Positions 9,509 to 18,195 of a DNA stretch of 38,503 nucleotides are shown piece by piece. Source of the DNA: DASPOJ01 sp049790315 (GTDB taxonomy: Bacteria > Acidobacteriota > Terriglobia > Acidiferrales > UBA7541); NCBI GenBank assembly GCA_049790315.1, contig JBAQYV010000095.1, positions 1 through 38,503 on the forward strand. The letters are read 5' to 3'. The position numbers and the translations under genes are program-made. The notes beneath the pieces were generated by a model. The model did not search any database. It was not told the origin of the DNA and saw only the letters and a list, made by a program, of their open reading frames with translations. Each line of letters opens with the position of its first letter. Positions within the stretch are counted from its first letter, which is position 1.

Positions 9509-10776
9509 TCGGCGATTGGCGCCGGCGCGGCTCCGGCGAGCGCGCGATCGGCGGCGCTTTCGTCAAACGTGCCTTCCCACCGCGCGATCGCGACGGTGGC
9601 GATGCCATTGCCGATCAGGTTGGTGACCGCGCGCGCTTGATTCAAAAAACTATCCGCGCCGAGAAGCAACACGAGGCCCGCGACTGGAATTTTGTCCATC
9701 GAAGCGAGAGTGCCCGCGAGTGTCACGAAAGCCGAGCCGGCCACACCCGCCGAGCCTTTCGAGGTGAGCAGCAAAACCGCGAGCACGACGAGTTGATCGC
9801 GGAGAGACAAATGGGTGTTGGTGGCCTGAGCGATAAAAATCGCCGCCATCGTTAAATAAATCGAAGAGCCGTCGGCATTGAACGAATATCCGGCGGGCAG
9901 AACCATTCCGACAAGCGATTGCTCGCAACCGAGCCGCTCGAGCTTTTCCATCATCTGCGGCATCACGGCTTCGGTGGAGCAGGTGCCGAACGCGATCAGG
10001 ATTTCATCTTTGATGTATTGCAGAAAACGCCAGAGCGAAATGCGGCAGCGCCACGCGATCGTGCCGAGCACGCCGGCGATGAAGACCAGCGACGTCAGGT
10101 AAACGCAGGCCATCAATTTTCCGAACGACACCATTGTGCCCAGGCCGTATTCGCCGACGATGAAGGCCATCGAGCCGAATGCCGCGAGCGGCGCCACGTA
10201 CATCACGATGCGCACCATTCCGAAGAGCGCCTGCAGCACGCCTTCGAGCACCTCAATGACGCGCCGCTTTTTGGCGCCAAGGCGCGAGAGCGCGATCCCG
10301 AACAGCACGCTCACCAAAATGATCTGCAGGATATTTCCCTCGACCAGCGAACCGACGGCGCTTGAAGGAATAATGTTCATGATGAATTCAATCGCCGTGC
10401 GGTGCTGCGCTGCGGACGTATAGGCGGCCACGGCGCCGGCATCGATCGTCGCGGGATCGATATTCATCCCGGCGCCCGGACGCACGACGTTCACGACCAC
10501 GAGTCCGATCACGAGCGCGAACGCGGAGACAATCTCGAAATACAAGAGCGCCTTTACGCCGATCCGGCCAACCGCTTTGATATCGCCCATTTTCGCGATG
10601 CCCACCGTCACCGTGGTGAAGATCACCGGCGCAAGCAGCATCTTGATCAGGCGAATAAAAATGTCGCCGAGCGGCTTGAACTTCGGCGCGACGTGCGGGA
10701 AGAAATAGCCGGCGAGGATCCCCAGAATGATGGCGATGAAGACTTGGACATAGAGTTTTGGAAAGCGGCTTTTCAT
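9487..10776 (-). CDS. Dicarboxylate/amino acid:cation symporter (DctA/GltP family)
   Basis: A 429-aa secondary transporter of the SLC1-like DAACS family, importing C4-dicarboxylates or acidic amino acids with Na+ or H+. Hallmarks: the N-terminal PKLYVQVFIAIILGILAGYFFP, the HP1 tip GTCSTEAVMP (usual form GTSSSE), GYSFNADGSSIYLTMAAIFIAQA in TM7, the HP2 segment LLTSKGSAGVAGSAF, and ARAVTNLIGNGIATVAIARWEG in TM8. The SFN-DG form of TM7 and the HP1 residues are closer to DctA than to glutamate carriers. It lies 31 nt behind the D-tartrate dehydratase gene on the same strand, so it may import tartrate or related dicarboxylates; that is inference from the operon. The 3' end overlaps the ABC permease gene by 22 nt, tail to tail. 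Confidence 0.92.
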   Translation of the reverse strand: MKSRFPKLYVQVFIAIILGILAGYFFPHVAPKFKPLGDIFIRLIKMLLAPVIFTTVTVGIAKMGDIKAVGRIGVKALLYFEIVSAFALVIGLVVVNVVRPGAGMNIDPATIDAGAVAAYTSAAQHRTAIEFIMNIIPSSAVGSLVEGNILQIILVSVLFGIALSRLGAKKRRVIEVLEGVLQALFGMVRIVMYVAPLAAFGSMAFIVGEYGLGTMVSFGKLMACVYLTSLVFIAGVLGTIAWRCRISLWRFLQYIKDEILIAFGTCSTEAVMPQMMEKLERLGCEQSLVGMVLPAGYSFNADGSSIYLTMAAIFIAQATNTHLSLRDQLVVLAVLLLTSKGSAGVAGSAFVTLAGTLASMDKIPVAGLVLLLGADSFLNQARAVTNLIGNGIATVAIARWEGTFDESAADRALAGAAPAPIADQEPVEE

Positions 10777-10807
10777 GGATGGTTCGCCGCGACGCGGCGC
10801 GTGCGCC

Positions 10808-11974
10808 TCAATCGCTGAGGGCTTTCATTTCTCGGTAGAGATCGGCTTTGCCCTCAAAGCCGATGCCCGCGAGATCGGGCATGGTGACGAAACCATTTTC
10901 AACGCGCACGCCATCGGGGAAACCGCCATACGGTTGAAATAAATCCGGATACGATTCATTGCCACCGAGTCCGAGGCCCGCGGCGATGTTCAGCGACATT
11001 TGATGCCCGCCGTGGGGAATGCAGCGCGCGGGCGGCCATCCGTTTTCGCGCAGCATGGCGAGCGTGCGCAAATATTCCACAAGGCCGTAGCTCAGCGCGC
11101 AATCGAATTGCAGCCAATCTCGGTCCGGACGCATGCCTCCGTAACGAATTAGATTGCGCGCGTCCTGCATGGAAAAAAGATTCTCTCCGGTGGCGAGACT
11201 GCCCGGATATTCGCGCGCCAATTCCGCTTGCAACGCGAAATCCAACGGATCGCCGGCCTCTTCGTACCAAAATAAATCGAATTGCGAAAGCGCTTTGCCA
11301 TAGGCCAACGCCCTTGGAAGATCGAAACGGCCGTTTGCGTCGACAGCCAAACGCTGGCCCGGTCCGAGGACGCTCAGAACGGCCTCGATGCGCCGCAAAT
11401 CCTCGTCGAGCGGCGCACCGCCGATTTTCGCTTTCACAACCGTGTAGCCGCGATCAGTGTAGCCGCGCATTTCGCGCTTCAACGCCTCGAGATCTTTGCC
11501 GGGATAGTAATAACCGCCGGCGGCGTAAACAAACACGTGCTTGTCCGGTTTCCCGTTTCCGTAGCGCGCAGCGAGTAACTCGAACAGCGGCTTCCGCGCG
11601 ATCTTGGCAACCGCGTCCCATACGGCCATATCGATTGTGCCCACGGCGACGGAGCGTTCGCCGTGTCCGCCGGGCTTCTCGTTCGTCATCATGCAGGCCC
11701 AAATTTTCGCCGGATCGAGATTGCCGCCGCTCGCGTCAAGCAAACTTTCGGGTTGGGCTTCGAGAATGCGCGGACGGAATCGTTCGCGAATCAGACTGCC
11801 CTGGCCGTATCTGCCGTTGGAATTGAAACCGTAGCCGACGACGGGCTTGCCGTCGCGAATCACGTCGGTGATGACGGCGACCAGGCTGAGCGTCATCTTC
11901 GAGAAATCGATGTAGGCGTTGCGGATCGGCGAAGCGATAGGCTTGGTGATCTCGCGCACATCCAGAATCCTCAC
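10808..11974 (-). CDS. tarD: D(-)-tartrate dehydratase (enolase superfamily)
   Basis: This 388-aa enzyme dehydrates D-tartrate to oxaloacetate using Mg2+. It resembles, almost block by block, the characterised Bradyrhizobium D-tartrate dehydratase: RNAYIDFSKMT, GYGFNSNGRYGQG, NEKPGGHGERSVAVGT, FVYAAGGYYYPGK, YGGMRPDRDWLQFDCAL and CIPHGGHQMSLNIAAGLGLG. With the GTG start at 11974 the active-site residues fall exactly where the family has them: KxK with Lys184, metal ligands Asp213, Glu239 and Glu265, and the general acid/base His322. The GTG is preceded by AGGAGG 4 nt upstream, and the longer upstream frame has no homology. It is the promoter-proximal gene of an operon with the dicarboxylate symporter. 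Oxaloacetate feeds the TCA cycle. Confidence 0.95.
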   Translation of the reverse strand: MRILDVREITKPIASPIRNAYIDFSKMTLSLVAVITDVIRDGKPVVGYGFNSNGRYGQGSLIRERFRPRILEAQPESLLDASGGNLDPAKIWACMMTNEKPGGHGERSVAVGTIDMAVWDAVAKIARKPLFELLAARYGNGKPDKHVFVYAAGGYYYPGKDLEALKREMRGYTDRGYTVVKAKIGGAPLDEDLRRIEAVLSVLGPGQRLAVDANGRFDLPRALAYGKALSQFDLFWYEEAGDPLDFALQAELAREYPGSLATGENLFSMQDARNLIRYGGMRPDRDWLQFDCALSYGLVEYLRTLAMLRENGWPPARCIPHGGHQMSLNIAAGLGLGGNESYPDLFQPYGGFPDGVRVENGFVTMPDLAGIGFEGKADLYREMKALSD

Positions 11975-12166
11975 GCGGCCTCCTATTCGCACGCCGATAT
12001 CGATTGCATGGTGACGGCGCCGGACACTATGGACGACTCTGGCCACCTCGACGAGGCCGTAGCATATCATTCCGGCCAAGCGAATCTTGAGTGGGGAATG
12101 CAAGGTGATGCGCGAGGCCTGACTGCTGGGTCGACGGAATTAATGACGGGAGAAACGGCGCGGGCG

Positions 12167-12844
12167 TTAGGCCGAGCGAACGGTCTTGGCGGAGCCGACG
12201 CCTTCATTGCGATCAGGGCGGGTGTCCCAGGCGTTTGAAAGGCGGCGAACGGTTTCGCGAAGGCGCACGGCGAGCTCGGCGATGGTTTGCAGCCGCGTGA
12301 CGGTGGCGGGAGGCAATTTGTTGCGGCGAGCCAGCAGCAATTCAGCGTTGCCGAGAATGCCGGTGAGCGGATTATTCACTTCGTGGCGGAGGATTTCGCC
12401 GAAATCGTCATTGACGCTGTCGCCCGGAAAGCGGACGCGGCCATCGGCAGTTGTCTCTGCCGGGCGCATGCGCCGCTCGAGCAAGCCCGCGGCGATCGGC
12501 AGGAACGGCTCTGTACGCGCGACAAAATCCACGGCGCCCGATGCGATCAGAAATGCGAGCTCGAATTGACGCTCCGGTTCCGCGGCCACTACCACCGGAG
12601 CGAATTTCGTGAGCAGCGGGATCGTCGACAACAGCGTTTCGTTGCGGCCCTCGAAATTCACGGCGGATTCGTCAAGAAAAATTGCGGCGGGCGGCGTACG
12701 CACGAATCCGCGGCGCCCCTGCTCCACCGATCCGGCCAGGCGAAGCTGATATTGGCCGCCGGTGGAGATGATCTCGCGAATGCAGCCGCGCGTGACCCCC
12801 GGATCGGCGCAAATGATAAAGATGACGCGGCCGCTTGTGCTCAT
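12167..12844 (-). CDS. Degenerate receiver fused to a DHp (HisKA) domain, no ATPase domain
   Basis: A 225-aa protein of unusual make-up. Residues 1-125 look like a response-regulator receiver: VIFIICADPG as strand 1, AAIFLDES with Asp58 in the phosphoacceptor position, but GAVDFVARTEPF where the conserved Lys should be (Arg110 instead). Residues 140-205 are a histidine-kinase dimerisation helix pair with an intact H-box, EILRHEVNNPLTGILGNAELLL (His154), very like the H-box of the upstream kinase. The protein then ends, without any N/G1/G2 ATP-binding boxes. The ATG overlaps the stop of the hybrid kinase gene (ATGA), so both are made together. It may pass phosphate between the kinase and a regulator or form mixed dimers with the kinase; both are inferences. 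Confidence 0.8.
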   Translation of the reverse strand: MSTSGRVIFIICADPGVTRGCIREIISTGGQYQLRLAGSVEQGRRGFVRTPPAAIFLDESAVNFEGRNETLLSTIPLLTKFAPVVVAAEPERQFELAFLIASGAVDFVARTEPFLPIAAGLLERRMRPAETTADGRVRFPGDSVNDDFGEILRHEVNNPLTGILGNAELLLARRNKLPPATVTRLQTIAELAVRLRETVRRLSNAWDTRPDRNEGVGSAKTVRSA

Positions 12845-15800
12845 TTTTTCCTCGCATTGGCTCGCGGCCAGGAATTTCCTCCACCGCCGCCGTGAGGCAC
12901 TTCGGCATGGATGCGCGCGATTGCCTGCTGCACCACCTGCGTAAGCTCCTCGACCAGAAACGGCTTGGCGAGGTACGGCAATCCGCTCGATTCCAGAAAT
13001 TCAAGCGTGTGGGGACTAAGAGTATCGCCGGTGACGAAGATCAGACGGTGTTGCAATGGGTTGGCCGCGTTCGTCAACGCGCGGTAAAAAGCGCGGCCAT
13101 CGACGTGCGGCATCTTGAGGTCGCAAACAACAAGGTCATAACTCTGCGTGCGTACGCGCTCAATCGCTTCGCGGCTGTCGAGCAACTTGTCCACGCGATA
13201 GCCCTCTTCGGTGAGCACGTCGGCGATCAACTGCGCAACGGTCGGCTCATCCTCGACAACCAGGACGCGTTCGTGATTCGCGCGAGACCTGTGGTTGTGC
13301 GCGCGGCCGCCGGAAGCAACGGCCATCGGAGCGCGGGTGGCGGACGCATCTTCCGCGAGCTCGGATAGCGTGCCGGGCAAAACACCTTGCAGATCGAGCT
13401 CCGGTGTCGCGCGCACCGCGAGTTCGACGACGAACGTGGCGCCGTGACCGCGCTTGCTTTCAACCGTAATTTCGCCGCCATGCTCGCGTACGATGCCGTA
13501 CACGATAGAGAGACCCAGGCCCGTGCCTACGCCAACCGGCTTGGTGGTGAAAAACGGATCGAAGATGCGCGGAATAGCCTCGGGCGGTATGCCCGGCCCG
13601 TCGTCGGAAACTTCGACCGCAAGCTTGTGCTCGGAGATACGGCGCGTGCGAATGCGGATGCGCCCGCGCACGGCGGCGGTGCGATCCAGGCCGCGATCGG
13701 GCACAAGCTCGTAGCCCTGTTCAAGCGATTGCTCGGCATTCACCACAAGATTGAGCACGACCTGCAGCATTTGGCTCGCGTCGGCCAAAATCGCTGGCAA
13801 GCGTGGATCGAGATCGAGTTCGGCCTGAATATTTTCGACTTTCAATTCGTAGCTGCGCAGCGCCAGTGTGCGCTCGACGATTTCGTTCATGTCGACCGAG
13901 CGGCGCTCGGGCTTGGCTTCTCGCGCGAACAGCAATAGGTTCTTGACGATGCGTCCGGCGCGCTCGGCCTCCTGGCAGATGCGCTTGGCGTCCGCCAGTC
14001 GATCGGAACCGGGCCTCCGGCTGAGCAGCAATTGCGCGTATCCCTGGATGCTGGTCAGCGGATTGTTCAGCTCGTGCGCGATGCCCGAGACCAATTGGCC
14101 GAGCGCGGCCATTTTCTCGGTCTGCAAGAGTTTCGATTGAATCAGGCGCTGGCTCGTGATGTCGCGGTACACCTCAATCCATCCGAGCCGGCCGCCATGC
14201 GCGTCGCGCACGGGGCGCACGAACCGCTCGACGATTTTGCGCGCGGGCAGCGTGAGTTCGAGTTCGTCCCAGGAGGCTTCGTCGGCGCTATTCGTGCGCT
14301 CGCGCCAGCGCGCGGCAAATCCGGCGGGGTGCGCAAAGCGCCCCGACAAGGTTTCCACAAGAATCTCAAATCCGCCCAACTCGCGGGTCGCGCGCGCATC
14401 CAGTCCCATCATTTGCGCGAACCGGTCGTTCGCGGCGCGGATTCGCCCCGACGCGTCGAACACGAGCACACCGCTATCGAGCGAATCGAGCAGGCCGCTT
14501 AGTTCCGACGCGGCGCGATCCTCTTCGACGGCAGTGGCCGGCGGCAAGTGCAACTCCTCAAGCGCCACGAGCCAGCACTGTCCCGCGTGGTGCGTCCCGG
14601 GCAACTGCGCGCGCACGCTAAGGCGCACCGGCGAACCCACCCGCAGTAGCGCGTCGAGCGGGGGAGCCGATGTCCGGCCGGACGGCATCGTTGTAAACGA
14701 ATGGTCAGGCGGAGCCGGCGACGGCTCACGATCGGGCGAGGTCGTTCCGATGAAACGGTCGAGACGTTTCACGCCCAAGGATCCAACCCATTCCCCGACA
14801 GCCCGGCTCGCGCCTTCGACGAAAAGGTCCTCCAGGCGGGCGTCAGCTTGAAGAGACGGCCCGAGTTGTAGAGCGCCGCGCGCCGTGCGGCTGGCCTGCG
14901 CAATATGCCCGTCGGAATCGACGAGCAGCAATCGCTCGGGCGTGGTTTCAAGCCAGTGGCGCACGGAGGCGGTCAGAACCGACGTATGTGCCAGCGACGC
15001 TTCTCGATCGAGCGCCATGCTCGCCAGCGCCGCATACGATTCCAGGCGAGTGGCTGCCTCGCCCGAGGTTCCGGAATCTCGAAGGCCGGCCATCACAACT
15101 CCCAAACGCGCGCCGCCCGCGATCAGCGGTAACGTCACAATGCGCGCGACGCCGCTCTCTGGATTCTCGGCGGGCTCCAGTTGCGACGCCAGATCGTGGC
15201 GACGCCAGCGCAACGATCCGGCTTCGGTCTCGATCATTCTTCCTTCCTCGAGCGCGGTAACCCAAAGTTGCCGCATGGGTTCCTGCATCAGCAGCACGCG
15301 CCATCGAGACGAACCGGCCCAGCCCGCGCTAGCCCCGGCGGGGTTGCCGCTCCGCCCAATGGCCACGAATTCCACATCCCCCGTGCGCTCGATGGCGTGC
15401 GCGATCTCCGTGAGGATCGTATCCATGGCAACTCCTCGCTGAATCGAGCGTTCGAGATGCGCGCGCGTTTCGAGTTCCGCGTCGCTGGCGGCCCGGCGTA
15501 GCCTCTCGTTGCGCAGCGCCAGCGCCAGCGACAACTCTTCGGCGATGGCGCGTACGACGGAAGCGTTCGCCAGCGCCCGGGCGCGGCCGTCCGCAACCAT
15601 GCCGAGCCCCAGCGGCGTGTCGTGCACGCGCAGCGGAATCCATACCACACGCTTCGCGCCGGCGTACGGTCCTACGGGCGGGAACGATTCGGCTGAATCG
15701 CGGCCGCCGCGATTCGTCGCTACGATCAAGGATTCCTTGCTATGCAGCAAAGTGCTTAGAAACTCATGCGGCAGATCGAGACGATTCCATTCCGCCGGCG

Positions 15801-16062
15801 GGGGAATGCCTGACGAGTCAACCACGCGGCCGCGCGCCGCACCGGGCGCCGATTCGGTTTCTTTTCCCCTTAGAAGCCAGACTCCAGCGCGTTGCGCTTT
15901 GCTCGCCGCCAGTAGCGAGTGCGCCCCCAATTCCAGCAGCGCTTCCACCGGCTCGCCACGCGTGGCGGCGCCGACGATGCCGCCGCGAGGCGGTGATCGC
16001 CAAGCACTTCGGTCACCCGCCGGGCCTGCGCGCCACATGCGTTTCCAGAAGTCGGCCGTCAT
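12841..16062 (-). CDS. Soluble hybrid histidine kinase (GAF-GAF-PAS-HisKA-HATPase-REC)
   Basis: About 1073 aa. Two GAF-like sensor regions (about 40-190 and 210-370) are followed by PAS-like segments (the clearer one at about 525-650, with GVLVFDASGRIRAANDRFAQMMGLDA and WIEVYRDITSQ). The transmitter has the H-box GIAHELNNPLTSIQGYAQLL (His663), an N-box with VNAEQSL, DDGPGIPPEAIPRIFDPFF and GTGLGLSIVYGIV. A receiver closes the protein: VLVVEDE, Asp981 in VVCDLKMP, and YLAKPF. No membrane helix is present, so it senses an intracellular cue. ATG 16062 is chosen; a TTG at 16080 is possible and would overlap the small membrane-peptide gene upstream. The stop overlaps the receiver-DHp gene. The NtrC-type gene on the same strand upstream is the likely target. 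Confidence 0.9.
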   Translation of the reverse strand: MTADFWKRMWRAGPAGDRSAWRSPPRGGIVGAATRGEPVEALLELGAHSLLAASKAQRAGVWLLRGKETESAPGAARGRVVDSSGIPPPAEWNRLDLPHEFLSTLLHSKESLIVATNRGGRDSAESFPPVGPYAGAKRVVWIPLRVHDTPLGLGMVADGRARALANASVVRAIAEELSLALALRNERLRRAASDAELETRAHLERSIQRGVAMDTILTEIAHAIERTGDVEFVAIGRSGNPAGASAGWAGSSRWRVLLMQEPMRQLWVTALEEGRMIETEAGSLRWRRHDLASQLEPAENPESGVARIVTLPLIAGGARLGVVMAGLRDSGTSGEAATRLESYAALASMALDREASLAHTSVLTASVRHWLETTPERLLLVDSDGHIAQASRTARGALQLGPSLQADARLEDLFVEGASRAVGEWVGSLGVKRLDRFIGTTSPDREPSPAPPDHSFTTMPSGRTSAPPLDALLRVGSPVRLSVRAQLPGTHHAGQCWLVALEELHLPPATAVEEDRAASELSGLLDSLDSGVLVFDASGRIRAANDRFAQMMGLDARATRELGGFEILVETLSGRFAHPAGFAARWRERTNSADEASWDELELTLPARKIVERFVRPVRDAHGGRLGWIEVYRDITSQRLIQSKLLQTEKMAALGQLVSGIAHELNNPLTSIQGYAQLLLSRRPGSDRLADAKRICQEAERAGRIVKNLLLFAREAKPERRSVDMNEIVERTLALRSYELKVENIQAELDLDPRLPAILADASQMLQVVLNLVVNAEQSLEQGYELVPDRGLDRTAAVRGRIRIRTRRISEHKLAVEVSDDGPGIPPEAIPRIFDPFFTTKPVGVGTGLGLSIVYGIVREHGGEITVESKRGHGATFVVELAVRATPELDLQGVLPGTLSELAEDASATRAPMAVASGGRAHNHRSRANHERVLVVEDEPTVAQLIADVLTEEGYRVDKLLDSREAIERVRTQSYDLVVCDLKMPHVDGRAFYRALTNAANPLQHRLIFVTGDTLSPHTLEFLESSGLPYLAKPFLVEELTQVVQQAIARIHAEVPHGGGGGNSWPRANARKK

Positions 16063-16073
16063 CGGATCCGGAT

Positions 16074-16193
16074 CTACCAACGCGACTGAAGAACCAGATA
16101 GCTCAGCAATACCGCACCACCGACGAACGCCACCACTTCAATGGTCTGCCTGACGCCGCGATACCAAAGCAACGGCCTTCTATTTGAAGTCAC
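16074..16193 (-). CDS. Small single-pass membrane peptide (39 aa)
   Basis: GTG at 16193 is preceded by GGGGGA with 8 nt spacing and opens a 39-aa frame. The peptide has a basic start (TSNRRPLLWYRGVRQ), one hydrophobic helix (TIEVVAFVGGAVLLSYLVL) and a short end QSRW. Positive-inside logic predicts the N-terminus in the cytoplasm. The stop lies 11 nt before the kinase ATG, or inside the alternative TTG start of the kinase, so translation would be coupled. Because the kinase itself is soluble, a membrane anchor or regulator role is conceivable. I know no family for it; the evidence is the ribosome site, the clean helix and the tight junction. Confidence 0.55.
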   Translation of the reverse strand: MTSNRRPLLWYRGVRQTIEVVAFVGGAVLLSYLVLQSRW

Positions 16194-16481
16194 GATTTGA
16201 ATCCCCCGCAAAGTCCCATGCATCGCGGTCGCCAACGCATGGCGATAGCTAAGTGCTTCCTAATAAATAGGATAGGTGCACGTTGCGGGGATCGGAGCCA
16301 AACCGAATTCCCACTCCGATACTCTAGATACGGTTGCTTCCCGTTCCCGGAGGTACGCCGATCAGCAGGAAACCGAACGGCGCGAAATCGATCGACGAGA
16401 AATTGACCCAATCAAGAATCTACGCTCGGGAAATGAGCGGGCGGAAGAATCGCGATTTCGGATCGCGCGCGTGATGCTTCG

Positions 16482-17876
16482 CTACGGTTGGACCGTTGTT
16501 TCGTACTGCTTCAACTTGCGATAAAGCGTCGTCTTGCCAATGCCCAGCAGGCGCGCCGCGGCCAGCTTGTCGCCGCTGGTCTCGCGCAGGGCGCTGAAAA
16601 TCGCGCGGCGCTCCAGTTCTTCAAGGGGCACCAGCTCGCCATGCTCCGGAAATCGCTCCGGCTGCGCGTACTGCAAGTTGGAGGGCAAATCGCCCGCGTG
16701 CAGAACCGGCCCCGAACCCAGAGCCACGGCGCGTTCCACGGCATTTTCGAGCTCGCGCACGTTGCCCGGCCAATCGTAGATCATCAAGCGGCGCATGGCG
16801 TCTTCCGAAATGGTGCGCTCAGATGATTTCGAGTCCGTGAATTTTTCAAGGAACGCGCTGACCAGCACGGGAACATCGCTCTTGCGCTCGCGCAACGGCG
16901 GCAGCTTGATCTGCACGACGTTCAAGCGGAAGAAAAGGTCCTGCCGAAAAGTTCCGGCGCGCACCGCGGATTCGAGATCCCGGTTCGTGGCGGCAATCAC
17001 GCGCGCGCGAATCGCCACGCGATCGTTCGAGCCCACGGGCTTGATCTCGCGCTCCTGCAAGGCGCGCAGCAATTTGGCCTGCAAATCCACCGGCAAATCG
17101 CCGATCTCATCCAGGAAGAGCGTGCCGTCGCCGGCGGCCTCGAGCAATCCCTGCTTCGACTGCTGCGCCCCGGTGAAGGAGCCTTTCACGTGGCCGAACA
17201 ATTCGGACTCGATCAGCGTGGGCACGAGCGCCGAGCAATCCACGGGCACGAAGGGCCGCGCGCGGCGCGGTCCGCAGAAATGAATCGAGCGCGCCACCAG
17301 CTCTTTCCCTGTCCCACTTTCGCCGAGAATCAGCACCGGGTAGGCGTGTTGCGATACTTTTTCGATAAGCCGATAGACGCGCTGCATCTTCGGCGAGACG
17401 CCGATCAAGCCGCCGAAGCCGGGGCGGCTGCGCAACTCTTCGCGGAGCACTCGATTTTCCTGGTCCAGTTCGATCGATCGAACCACGCGCTCGATCTTCG
17501 ACCGAAAATCCTCCACGTGAAACGGCTTGGTGACGTAATCGAGCGCGCCGAGGCGCGTGGCTTCCACGGCCGTCTCGATCGTGCCGTACTGCGTAAGCAC
17601 CATCACCGCGATCTGTGGATACGTGGACTTCACGCGTTTCAGCAGGTCGAGACCGCCGAGCTGCGGCACCTTCAGGTCGGTGACAAGGATATCGATCGGA
17701 TACTGCTCTAGGATCTCAAGCGCCTGTTCGGTGGTCTCCGAGGAACGAACCTCCAGTCCCGCTTGCGAGGCAACTTCGGCACACAAACTGCGCGTCACCA
17801 CTTCATCATCCACAACCAACAGACTCAATGGCACAACCTTCGATGCATGTGCTTCCGCGCGCGCTGCTGTTCCCAT
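16482..17876 (-). CDS. Sigma-54-dependent response regulator (NtrC family)
   Basis: A 464-aa transcription activator. The receiver (about 17-130) has VVDDE, Asp67 in VTDLKVP and Lys117 in YVTKPF. The AAA+ domain (about 155-385) has Walker A GESGTGKE, the sigma-54 contact loop GSFTGA, Walker B GTLFLDEIGDLP, and the arginine-finger region FRQDLFFRLNV. A Fis-type HTH (DKLAAARLLGIGKTTLYRKLKQY) ends the protein. All key residues are in place, so it should be phosphorylated and drive open-complex formation by sigma-54 polymerase. GSFTGA instead of GAFTGA is a tolerated variant. ATG 17876 has GGGGGA 8 nt upstream. Its own promoter is of the sigma-54 type, which suggests autoregulation or control by a second activator such as the one at 24.6 kb. 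The hybrid kinase downstream on the same strand is the likely partner. Confidence 0.93.
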   Translation of the reverse strand: MGTAARAEAHASKVVPLSLLVVDDEVVTRSLCAEVASQAGLEVRSSETTEQALEILEQYPIDILVTDLKVPQLGGLDLLKRVKSTYPQIAVMVLTQYGTIETAVEATRLGALDYVTKPFHVEDFRSKIERVVRSIELDQENRVLREELRSRPGFGGLIGVSPKMQRVYRLIEKVSQHAYPVLILGESGTGKELVARSIHFCGPRRARPFVPVDCSALVPTLIESELFGHVKGSFTGAQQSKQGLLEAAGDGTLFLDEIGDLPVDLQAKLLRALQEREIKPVGSNDRVAIRARVIAATNRDLESAVRAGTFRQDLFFRLNVVQIKLPPLRERKSDVPVLVSAFLEKFTDSKSSERTISEDAMRRLMIYDWPGNVRELENAVERAVALGSGPVLHAGDLPSNLQYAQPERFPEHGELVPLEELERRAIFSALRETSGDKLAAARLLGIGKTTLYRKLKQYETTVQP

Positions 17877-17905
17877 CAGTGGATTCCCCCTGTGCCAAAA
17901 GACAA

Positions 17906-17921
17906 AGCAAGGGCGGTGCCA
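17906..17921 (-). promoter_or_regulatory. Sigma-54 (-24/-12) promoter of the NtrC-type gene
   Basis: On the minus strand the bases read TGGCAC-CGCCC-TTGCT, a full match to the -24/-12 consensus TGGCAC-N5-TTGCW with the correct GG-to-GC distance. With the -12 C at 17907 the start site would be near 17895, leaving a leader of about 19 nt that carries the GGGGGA ribosome site of the gene at 17876. Confidence 0.8.
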
Positions 17922-17969
17922 TTTCGGACCCCACGCGCATCTGCGAAAAATAAAGGACTTAGTGCAGAA

Positions 17970-17985
17970 AGAGTGACATAACTCT
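17970..17985. promoter_or_regulatory. Possible upstream activator site (dyad)
   Basis: AGAGT-GACATA-ACTCT is an inverted repeat centred about 80 nt upstream of the predicted sigma-54 start site. That is the usual place for an enhancer-binding protein. The arms are only 5 bp, so the assignment is tentative. Confidence 0.3.
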
Positions 17986-18195
17986 CAAATTCATCAAGTC
18001 CCATTGTGGATCAATCGGCCAGAACTGAGTAGCAAAGCATGCCCTCATGCCTTCAAACACGCTGAAAAAGAATCACTTACAAGAATGGAACGGGGCCAAG
18101 AACTTAAATGGGAATTTTTCGCCTTCTCCCGCCGATGCCACCTCAAATTGCCGATCAGTGTGATGGGAGTGGCCGGAAATCGAATAGACGTTGCT

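Larger units (their letters stand above)
17877..18195. other. Intergenic region, 319 nt
   Basis: It holds the sigma-54 promoter and dyad described separately. The part from 17990 to 18195 is richer in A/T than the neighbours. I see no credible gene in it; a plus-strand frame at 18004-18306 runs into the opposite gene and has no ribosome site. Confidence 0.6.

Noticed and set aside
16190..16411. 73-aa minus-strand frame upstream of the kinase operon
   Set aside because: No start support and composition without pattern; the overlapping 39-aa membrane peptide frame is better supported.
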